In this document: one piece after another, positions 1-10,200 of the stretch | Layout: every line of letters begins with the position of its first letter | Numbering within the stretch: position 1 is the first letter of the stretch | Source of the DNA: Paragordius varius | Lineage: Eukaryota > Nematomorpha | Direction: 5' to 3' | DNA length: 64,000 nucleotides | Assembly: GCA_964247055.1 (NCBI GenBank) | Contig: OZ176058.1 | Coordinates: 4,402,001 to 4,466,000 of the forward strand | Made by a program: the position numbers and the translations under genes | The notes under the pieces: model-generated | Databases searched by the model: none | The model's input: only the letters and a program-made list of their open reading frames with translations | What the model was told of the DNA's origin: nothing

Positions 1-3000
1 GGGCTAACTTTTGCCCATACTCGCGTTTGGAGTGAATTCGCCCTTAAAAAGTTTTATAAAGTTTTGTTTTAAAAGTTTTCAAAAGTTTTAAAAAATATTT
101 TAAAAGTTTTTTATAGCAATATTTTAATCAAAAAATGAAGTATTATTAAATAAAAAATGGGGTTTTATTAAATAAAATAGTATTATTTTAAAGAAACAGC
201 TGTATTTTAATTATAAAAATAAGGGTTTTATTAAATAAAATAGTATTATTTTTAAGAAAAAGGGCTAACTTTTGCCCATACTCGCGTTTAGAGTAAATTC
301 GCCCTTAAAAAATTTTAAAAAGTTGTTAAAAGTTTTTTTTTACAAAAAAGTTTTGAAAAAGTATTTCAAAAGTTTTTTATAGCAACATTTTAATTAAAAA
401 TGGGGTTTATTTAAATAAAATAGTATTATTTTTAAGAAAAAGGGCTAGATTTTGCCCATATTAGCATTTAAAATGAATTCTCCCTTTAGTTTGAAAAAGT
501 TTTTAGAAGTTTTTTTTTACAAAAAAGTTTTATAATTTTTTTGAGGAATTCGAAAAAGTATTAAATTTAAAAAGTTTCAAAATTACAAAACGATATACTT
601 TTTATATATAAAAGGCTAACTTTTGCCCATACTCGCGTTTAGATTGAATTCGCCCTTAAAAAGTTTTCAAAAGTTTAAGATTTTCAAAAGTTTTAAAAAG
701 TATTTCAATAGTAAAAAAATACTTTTTTATTAATCAAATATAGTGTTATTTATAAGAAAAAGGGCTAGTTTTTGCCCATACTCGCGTTAAGAGTGAATTT
801 GCCCTTAAAAAGTTTTGTTTTAAAAGTTTTGAAAACTGAGATATTTTCAAAAGTAAAAAAACACTATTTTATTCAATAAAATGGTATTATTTTTAAGAAA
901 CAGCTGTATTTTAATTATAAAAATAAGGGTTTTATTAAATAAAATAGTATTATTTTTAAAAAAAAGGGCTAACTTTTGCCCATACTCGCGTTTAGAGTGA
1001 ATTCGCCCTTAAAAAGTTTTAAAAAATTTTCAAAAGTTTTAAAATAAGTATTTCAAAAGTTTTTGATAGTTATATTAATATAAAATAATTTAAGATCTCA
1101 AAAAATGGGGTTTTATTAAATAAAATAATATTTTTATATATAAAAGGCTAACTTTTGCCCATACTCGCGTTTAGAGTGGATTCGCCCTTAAAAAGTTTTA
1201 AAAAGTTTTTGAAATTTCAAAATTCTCAAAAGTTTTGAAAAAGTATTTCAAAAGTATTTCAAAAGTTTTTTTTACAAAAAAGTTTGAATAATTTTTTTAA
1301 GGAATTTGAAAAATTATTTTAAAAAAAGTTTCAAAATTACAAAACAAAAGGTTAGTTAGCCTTCCCGTAGCGAAGTTTTGAAAAAGTATTTAAAAGTTTT
1401 TGATAGCTATATTGATAATATTCTCATAAGGTTTTATTAAATAAAAAAGTATTCCAATAAAAGTTTTTAATAACTATATTTTAATAAAATAATTTAAAAT
1501 CTCAAAAAATGGTTTTATTAAATAAAATAGTATTATTATAAAGAAAAGGGGCTAACTTTTGCCCATATTAGCGTTTAGAGTGAATTCGCCCTTTAAAAAG
1601 TTTTAAAAAGTTTTTATTTAAGATTTTCAAAAGATTCAATAAGTATTTCAAAAGTTTTTAAAGTTTTTAATAACTATATTTAACTAAAATAATTAAATAT
1701 TCCAAAAAATGAGGTTTTATTTAATTAAAAAGTATTATTAAGAAAAAAGGCAGGTTTTTGCCCATACTCGCGTTTAGAGTGAATTCGCCCTTAAAAAGAT
1801 TTAAAAAGTTTTGAAAAAGTATTTCAAAAGTTTTAAGAAAGTTTTGAAAAGTTTTTCAAAAGTTTTTGATAGCTATATTTTAATAAAAAAATGAAGTATT
1901 ATTTAAATAAAAAGTATTATTTTTAAGAAAAAAAGGCTAACTTTTGCCCATACTCGCGTTTAGAGTAAATTCGCCCTTAAAAAGTTTTGAAAACTTTAAG
2001 ATTTTCAAAAGTTTTTTTTTTACAAAAAAGTTTGAATAATTTTTTTAAGGAATTTGAGAAATTTATATAATTTTTTTGAGTAATTTGAAAAAGTATATAA
2101 AAAAAGTTTTAAAATTACAAAATAAAAGATTAGCCTTTCCGTAGCGTTTAGAGTGAATTCGCCCTTAAAAAGTTTTAAAGTTTTGAAAAGTATGTCAAAA
2201 GATTTTGATACTATATTGATAATATTCTCAAAAAATGGGGTTTTATTAAATAAAATAGTATTATTTTAAAGAAAAAGGGCTAACTTTTGCCCATACTCGC
2301 GTTTAGAATGAATTCGCCCTTATTTAAAAAGTTTTAAAAAAGTTTTGAAAGTTTTAAAGATTTTAAAAGTTTTAAAAAGTATTTCAAAAGTTTTAAAAAG
2401 ATATGAAAAATATTCCTTAAAATGATATATAAAGATATAAAAGTTTGAATAATTTTTGAAGATATATTTTAAAAGTTTTTCATAGCTATATTTTATTTAA
2501 AAAAAAGTTTTTAAAAAGATATAAAAAGTATTTCAAAGGTTTTTTATAGCAACATTTTAATCAAAAATGGGTTCTCTTTAATAAAATGGTATTTTTTTAA
2601 AAAAAAGGCGGTTTCATTAAATAAAATAGTATTATTTTTTAGAAAATAAAAGTTTTTTATAGCAACATTTTAATCAAAAAATGGGGTTTTACTAAATAAA
2701 ATAGTATTAATTTAATGAAAAAGGGCTAACTTTTGCCCATACTCGCGTTTAGAGTGAATTCGCCCTTAAAAAGTTTTAAAAAAAAGTATTTCAAAAGTTT
2801 TTGATAGCTATAATTTAATTAAACAATACTATTTTATTAAATAAAATAGTATAATTTTAATGAAAAGGGGCTAACTTTTGCCCATACTCGCGTTTAGAGT
2901 GAATTCGCCCTTAAAATTAAAAAGTATTTGAAAAAGTTTTAAAAGTTTTCAAAAGTTTTTGATAGCTATATTTTAATTAAAAAATACTATTTTATTGAAT

Positions 3001-4880
3001 AAAATAGTATTATTTTTAAGAAAAAGGGCTAACTTTTGCCCATACTCGCGTTTAGAGTGAATTCGCCCTTAAAAAGTTTTGAAAAGATATAAAAAGTATT
3101 TCAAAAGTTTTAAAAAGTTTTTTTACAAAAAAGTTTTAATAATTTTTGAAGAGATTTAAAAAGTTTTATAATTTTTTTGAGGAATTTCAAAATTACAAAA
3201 CGATATACTTTTTATATATAAAAGGGGCTAGCTTTTGCCCATATTCGCGTTTAGAGTTTTTTTACAAAAAAGTTTGAATAATTTCAAAAGTTTTAAAAAG
3301 ATATGAAAAGTATTCCAAAGTTTTTGATAGCTATAAAGGGCTATTTTTTGCCCATACTCGCGTTTAGAGTGAATTCGCCCTTAAAAAGTTTTAAAAAGTT
3401 TTAAAAAAGTTTTTGATAGCTATAATTTAATTAAACAATACTATTTTATAAAATAAAAAAGTATTATTTTTAAAAAAAGGGCTAACTTTTGCCCATACTC
3501 GCGTTTAGAGTGAATTCGTCCTTATTTAAAAAGTTTTAAAAAGTTTTGACTAGGTATAAAAAGTTTTTCAAAAGTTTTAAGTTTTCGAAAATTTCAAAAG
3601 TTTTTGATTATTTTAATTAAAAAATAATATTTTATTAGTATTATTTTTAAGAAAAAGGGCTAGCTTTTGCCCATATTAGCGTTTAAAGTGAATTCACCCT
3701 TAAAAAATTTTAAAAAAGTATTTTAAAAGTTTTTTTTACAAAAAAGTTTGAATAATTTTGAAGAAATTTGAAAAAGTTTGAATAATTTTTTAAGGAATTT
3801 TAAAAAGTATATAAAAAAGTTTAAAAATTACAAAATAAGGCTAACTTTTGCCCATACTCGCGTTTAGAGTGAATTCGCCCTTAAAAAGTTTTAAAACTTT
3901 AAGATTTTCAAAAGTTTTTTTTACAAAAAAGTTTGAATATTTTTTAAGGAATTTGAAAAAGTATATAAAAAAGTTTAAAAATTACAAAATAAGGCTAACT
4001 TTTGCCCATATTAGCGTTTAGAGTGAATTCGCCCTTTAGTATAAAGTTTTAAACCTTTAAGATTTTCAAAAGTTTTAAAAGTTTTCAAAAAGTTTTTGAT
4101 AGCTATATTGATAATATTAAATAATTTTCTTAAAAAATAGTTTTAAAAGTATTTCAAAAGTTTTGAAAAGTATTTCAAAAGTTTTTTATAGCAACATTTT
4201 GATAAAAAATGGGTTCTCTTTTATAAAATGGTATTTTTTTAAGAAAAAGGGCTAACTTTTGCCCATACTCGCGTTTAGAGTGGATTCGCCCTTAAAAAGT
4301 TTTAAAAAGTTTTAAAAAGTTATAAAAAGTTTTAAGAAAGTGTTTAAAAAAATTTAAAAAGTATTTCAAAAGTTTTAAAAAGATGTATTCCAAAGTTTTT
4401 GATTATTTTAATTAAAAAATAATATTTTTTAGTATTATTTTTGAGAAAAAGGGCTAGTTTTTGCCCATACTCGCGTTTAGAGTGAATTCGATCTTAAAAA
4501 GTTTTACAAAATTTTAAAAAAGAATTTCAAAAGTTTTTAAAAGTTTTGAAAAGTATTTCAAAAAATGGGGTTTTTTTTAAATAAAATAGTATTATTTTTT
4601 AGAAAAAGGGCTAACTTTTGCCCATATTAGAGTTTAGAGTGAATTTGTTTAAAAAGTTTTAAAAAGTTTTGAAAATATTTCAAAAGTTTTTGATAGCTAT
4701 ATTTTATTTATAAAATAATTTAAGATTTCAAAAGGGGTGTATTAATTACATAAAAGTATTATTTTTCAGAAAATAAAAGTTTTTAATAACTATATTTTAA
4801 AAAATAATTAAAGATCTCAAAAGGGAATATTATTAAATAAAATGGTATTATTTTTAAGAAAAAGGGCTAGATTTTGCCCA
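1..4880 (-). repeat. Orphan satellite built from the 5' edge of a LysRS exon
   Basis: About 25 units at irregular 110-400 bp spacing. Each has a GC-rich core (gggctaacttttgccc, then atactcgcgtttagag, then tgaattcgccctt) in AT-rich filler with recurring aaaagtttt, gatagctata and attaaataaaatagtatt motifs. On the minus strand the core reads AAG, then codons for [14 protein letters not shown], which are the first residues of LysRS exon E1 (31866-32077) together with its acceptor AG. The array is thus a many-fold copy of an exon 5' edge plus upstream intron, with no exon body attached inside the window. Its right flank (4880-5275) matches 33010-33412, the right flank of the equivalent array beside the real exon, so it is the remnant of a second LysRS locus. 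Divergence between units suggests a fairly old array. Confidence 0.85.
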
Positions 4881-5109
4881 TATTAGCGTTTAAAGTCAAT
4901 ACTTATTTAAAAAATAAATTAAAAATTTTGCATTATTAAAAATTTTTTTAAAAAATTACATAAGATGAAAAGTATTTCAAAAGTTTTAAAAAGATATAAA
5001 AAATAGTCATCTAAAAAATAATTTTTATATATTTCTTAAATTTAAAGTGAAAATTCGCCCTTAAAAAGATTTTTGATAAAAAAGTCACAAGAAAGTTTTC
5101 AAATAATTA

Positions 5110-5277
5110 CAAAAAAATAATTTATAATTCAAACTTAAACAATTCAAATTTTCACCCTCAAATATAATATTTTTTTCAGATAAAAAATTACCTATATTTT
5201 TTTGTTAATTTAATAAATTTAAATTTTGTTCAAATTTAAAGTAATACTGAAAACAATAATTAAAAATAAGTTATATT
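5110..5277. mobile_element. MITE-B element, left part only, cut by the mariner-like element
   Basis: The left arm (ttcaaacttaaacaattcaa and the following caccctcaaa) and the centre match the element at 33243-33466. The copy stops where the 5278-6441 element begins, so its right arm is missing. Confidence 0.6.
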
Positions 5278-6441
5278 ACAGTAAATGTTAATTTTTAATA
5301 TCAAGAATTTTTTTTTTTAATCCATGTGGCATTTTTTTATCCTTTTAAAAGTTGTTTTACAAGCATATAAAAATAACACTTACATATATATTTAAATGTA
5401 CTTACATGTCCCTTTTCGGTACACATATATGAGAGATATATTAACATTGCAATATGTTCCCCTTTTCGCTACATATCTCATTATAGAAATGGTAACATTG
5501 CATATGTGTTGTGCCTACTTCATTAAATAATTTTTTAGGTTTTATATATAATTTTTTTTTTATAAAAAATTAAGTTTTTAATAATTAATTAAAAAATATT
5601 TCACAAAAGATTATAATAAAATATATTATTAACATATAAATCGCTTATGTGCGTAATAAAACTTGTATTATACAAATTTAAATATTAATTTGATTTTGCT
5701 GACTTTTTTTGAAAACACTATATCACCTAAAATTAAAACTGAGAAATGTCACGAAAAATGGTAAAATATACCATTTATAATTAATTATTTTACAAGTGGT
5801 AATTTATTTAAGCAAATATTTTTGACAATTTTTTTGGTGTGCTCATAATACTTAAGAAAATGAATGTGCTGAATATTTTCAAGAATTTGTTAAGTTTTCA
5901 ATCAATTCTTCCACATTGTTGAAATGGCATCTTTCCTGACTTTTTTTGATCTCTGGAGTCTGGGTTATTAATGTGCCATAGTTTGAATCTAATGTTGATG
6001 GCAAACTTTCATTTATAATATCTTTATCACAAAAATACATTTATTCTAAATTTCTTTTTGACAAAATAATAAAAACTTAATATTTTTTATAAAAAAATAT
6101 ATAAACTTATAAATTAAAAATCAAAGTATGCACAGCACATAACATACTGATTACCTACTTTTATAAAAATGTTATATCAAACCTAAATATTTATCAAAGT
6201 AGGCAAAACACATATGTATGCAATGTTACCATTTTTCAAATAAGAAATGTAGCGAGAAGAGGAACATATTGCAATGTTAATATATATCTCTCTGTGTACC
6301 GAAAAGGGACATGTAAGTATATTTAAATATATATGTAAGTGTTATTTTTTATATGCTTGTAAAACAACTTTTAAAAGGATAAAAAAATGCCACATGGATT
6401 AAAAAAAAAATTCATGATATTAAAAATTAACATTTACTGTA
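5278..6441. mobile_element. Mariner/Tc1-like TIR element, non-autonomous, about 1.16 kb
   Basis: The ends are long inverted repeats of roughly 200 bp. The left begins cagtaaatgttaatttttaa and runs through aatccatgtggc, acatgtcccttttcggtaca and ttgcaatatgttcc. The right is the reverse complement, ending aacatttactg. A TA dinucleotide flanks each end, as for Tc1/mariner insertion. The 670 bp centre holds no recognisable transposase; the only coding-like stretch is a 53-codon frame on the minus strand. The element sits exactly where LysRS-derived sequence (left) passes to KChIP intron sequence (right), so it may have taken part in the rearrangement or landed at the junction. Confidence 0.8.
5879..6040 (-). 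CDS. Short unrecognised coding-like frame inside the TIR element (53 aa)
   Basis: The minus-strand frame starts MYFCDKDIIN, contains TQTPEIKKSQERCHF and ends EELIENLTNS-stop. Its composition is acidic and balanced, unlike the Phe/Ile/Lys/Asn-rich noise in most frames here. A TTTAG lies just upstream of the ATG, so it could be an exon remnant. I do not recognise it. It may be a fragment of the parental transposase, a captured host exon, or chance. Confidence 0.35.
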   Translation of the reverse strand: MYFCDKDIINESLPSTLDSNYGTLITQTPEIKKSQERCHFNNVEELIENLTNS

Positions 6442-7161
6442 AGTGTTTCACAATGAATTATGCATTCTACAATTGTATTTCATATTTTATGTAAAAAAAT
6501 GCTGCTTTATAAAAGTATGGTTGTCATTTAAACAAAATTTTTGTCCTTATATTTTTACATTTCGTCACCAGTATAATTTTAGCTTTTACTGTATTAAACA
6601 ATTTTTTATATAACAATTGAGATGTGATTGCAAAATTGAGAAATATACAATAAAAATTGAAATTTTACGACGAAAAAAACTTAAAAAATAAGAGAAATAA
6701 CTTTTTTTAAAATATTACCCTATATCTTTATAATATTAATCGTTATAATCGAATATGTTAACAATTTAAAATTTTGTTTTTTATACAAAATAACGCGTTT
6801 AGAAACATTTTAATATATACAGATGCGTGTTTTTTAAAAAAGCATGCCTTTTAGTTTTTCCATTATAATTTCCATTTTTTTACTTGTGGGTAAAAAGTAT
6901 ATTATAACAATTTTCAACTCTTTTCTTTATATTGTTTCAAACCCAAAACAATAGGTTATATTTCAATATGTATCATACCAGCCTTTTTTACTTTTTATGT
7001 CTTGTCTGTATAATTTCATATTTATATAAATAAATACATCACAAAAGAAGTAATTCATTAAAAATAATTGTTTCTTAAAAATTTATGCAAATTCAAAAAG
7101 GTACATGTTTCCAAAATAAAAATTTTTTTTGTTCCATATAGTTAATTTTGCCTAATAATAT
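6442..7161 (+). other. KChIP copy 1 sequence before exon B, exon A missing
   Basis: Begins inside the right arm of a MITE-A (to about 6594) and continues colinear with 63679-64000 and 53880-54190. Exon A would lie to the left but is replaced by the 5278-6441 element and LysRS-derived array. Confidence 0.75.
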
Positions 7162-7270
7162 ATGAGTTTTGCTTCCATATATTCTTACGGGACTCACCAA
7201 ATATATTTGGAAAAGTTTGATTTTAACAAAAAAAATAATTTTTGTACCTGGCCAGAATCTCTAAAACAAG
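7162..7270 (+). CDS. KChIP copy 1, exon 1 (alternative first exon B)
   Basis: Encodes MSFASIYSYG...CTWPESLKQ and ends CAA-G before gttaga, leaving phase 1. In copy 4 an in-frame TAA nine bases before the ATG supports it as a true start. It is one base away from being a codon-compatible acceptor exon (atgag), so I prefer it as a first exon. Conserved with one or two changes in copy 4 (54195-54303). Confidence 0.7.
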
Positions 7271-10200
7271 GTTAGATAAAATTTTTATATTATTTATTTA
7301 TACGGACAAAACGTAAAAATATAATGACAAATTTTTTTAAAGACAACCTTACTTTTTTTTAACCTTGATTTATCCTATAAAAAACATTTAATACTAATCG
7401 TAAAATACATAATTGATTGTGTTACCAATTTACATTTCTATATAATACTTTGTAGTTTAAAATAATGAATAATATTTGAAAAAATCAAGTTTAAAAATTA
7501 TGGTTGTCTTTTTGAAAAAGATATTTGTCTTTATATTATCCTATTTGTCCGTACAATTTCAATTTTTACTGTGTATTTGATATTTTTATTGTAAAAGTTT
7601 ACCATCATTATATACTAAAAAAATTTGTTCAAATATAAAAATTAATTAAAAATATGCCAATTATATATCTCAATATTTAAATTTAATTTATTAAAAAAAT
7701 TTTTTAGATAAGGAAGAAGATACAAATTTATTGACTCAATATTCCAGGAAACCTGAGCCAATCGAAGTTCTAGAAAAAAAAATTAATTTTTCTCGCCGTG
7801 AAATTAAACAATTATATCAAAAATTTAAACAAGTAAATATTAAATTATTACTTAAATTAATATTAAGACTATGAAGACAAAACGTAAAAATAAAAAGACA
7901 AATATTATATTTATTTTTAATCTTGTTTTTTTCATACATAAACCGTATATAGTGTAAAAACTGAAATTATATGGAATAATATAAAGACAAATATTTTTTT
8001 AAAGACAACCATACTTTTTTAAACCTTAATTTTTGCTATAAAAATATTTAGTTACAATCGTAAACTATTTAAATGATTGTACCAAATATTTTTATTGTTT
8101 GAAACGATCATTTATACTTAATAAAATCAAAATTTAAAATATGGTTGTCTTTTAGAAATTTGACCTTATAATTTTACGTTTTGAGCGTATAATTTCATTT
8201 TTTACTGTAAAAAATAATATTTATGTCTATAATGGAGTGTAAAAACAATTCTTATTTCTTACTTATTTTGCAACATAAAACGATAAGAAAAAATTAACAT
8301 TTTAAAAAGTATAGTTGTCTGCTTGCAACTTGTTTTTTCGTTTTTACGTTTTGTCTGTCTAATTTTGATTATTGTATTCTCTCCCTTTTAAAATATATTT
8401 ATATCTCAATGGTTTAATTTTAATTTTTTCTGGGTATAAATCAAAAAATATTTTTATATTTCTAGAATTTTCCGCGTGGCTTCATAGATCATGAAGGTTT
8501 TCGCACCCTTTTTGCCAATTTATTTAGTGATGGAAGTATAACATTAAAATTTGCAATTTAAATTTAAAGTTGATATATTATTGTTTTTTTTCAAATTTAT
8601 TGATACATAGCCTAAAAATGTAATAAAATTTTAAAAAATACGAAATATATTTCTTGCTTGCTTTCATATATTTTAGGAATATAGAAAAAATTTACACTAT
8701 CTATGTTCCACCAATTTAAATTCATTTTCTAACAAATAAAATGGCTTTTTAATGTAATATAATGATGTTTATATATGTACAGGGTCAGAATATTATGCAA
8801 ACCTTATTTTCTCAAGTATCGATACAGAAAACAAGGGATATATAACTTTTCAAGTAGATAAATTGGCAGTTTTTTAAATTCTTCAAAATATTATATGAAA
8901 AACAAATGTTTTGTGTGCCCCCAAAATATGTTTTTAGTGTATTTTATATTATTATTTTATCAGAGATTGGTAGAAAAGTACCTCTTTTACAAAGGTCGCC
9001 CTATGTTACTGTAATTTATTTAATGATTTTAACAATTTTGTTTTTTATTTTGTTTCTTATTTATATCATGTTTCAAATTATATTTTTATGATATTTCGGA
9101 ATATTTCGGGCAAATAGGGTTTTAGCTGTGTAAATTACTGTGGGTTTTTGAATTACTCATTACAGTAAAAACTGAAATTATACTATACAAAACGTAATAT
9201 AAAGACAAATATTTTTTGACAACCATACTTTTTGAAACATGGTTTTTTAAATATAACTAATGGTTTTAGACTGCAAAGTATGAAATTGATGTGTATATCG
9301 GTAAAACAATTATTTATATATACAATTGTAGTTATATAATTTAGATAAGAAAAATTAAGTTTAAAAAAGTAGGCCTGTCTTTTAGATAAATTAATATTTG
9401 TCTCTATATTTTTACGTTTTGTCTGTATATCATCAGTTTTTACTGTATTAAAATGGATTATAAAAAAATGTACATTCGTATATATATAAAAATGATAAAA
9501 AACAAAACCATAAAACATAATAACATTAGAGCCATTTTTTTATAAAAAAAAAACTTTTTCGATAAAATATGTAGGGATTGATTTCTTGCATAAATATATA
9601 TACAAGAAAAATTAAAATTATACTATGGACAAAACGTAAAATTATAAATACAATTATTTTTTTTCTAAAATACAAACAACCATATTTTTTTAAAATTCAA
9701 TTTATTTTAATATTGCTAATAGTTTTGGGTAGCAAAATACGGATTTTTTAACATGTCAATGGTTAATTCACTCAATTATATCATTTAAGAATGTAATGAA
9801 GTTGTTTTATGTAAGAAAAATAATTTAAAAAGTAGGCTTGTCTTTTACAAAAAAATATTTGTCTTTATATTTTTACGTTTTGTCCATAGTATAATTTCAA
9901 ATTTAACTGTAAGGAGACGACCTATAAAAAAAATTAGCTCGAGCTAAAACTCCCCCCAAAAAAAGATTTAAGATTTAATGCTTGATTTGTAATGCAAAAA
10001 TGTTAGGCATACTTTGTCTCTTTTAATTCAATTTCTATTTTTTCCTAGAAATATATAAGTTTCATATCTCTCCTAAAACCAACAAATCCTAAAGACAATG
10101 CTAATTTACTAAATAATTCACTTGAAGAAGGGAGAAATACACCTCAGCTTTCAAACGATAGTATATTTATTTATATATTTTATAACAAATAATAAAATTG

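Noticed and set aside
1347-1375. Possible inverted LysRS edge (gttagccttcccgtagcg), also near 2125
   Set aside because: Only about ten bases agree with the E1 junction in the opposite orientation; too little to call an inversion.
1-4880. CRISPR-like array (repeated core with variable spacers)
   Set aside because: Units differ in length, spacers are themselves related, and the core is a LysRS exon edge in an intron-bearing animal-like locus.
8906-9091. Open frame after KChIP exon 4 on the + strand
   Set aside because: Intron sequence equivalent to 55900-56090 and 45700-46300, where the frame is not kept. Composition is Phe/Ile/Leu-rich noise.
9183-9518. 111-codon minus-strand frame
   Set aside because: Lies across a MITE-A and its flank; no orthologous frame in copy 4.
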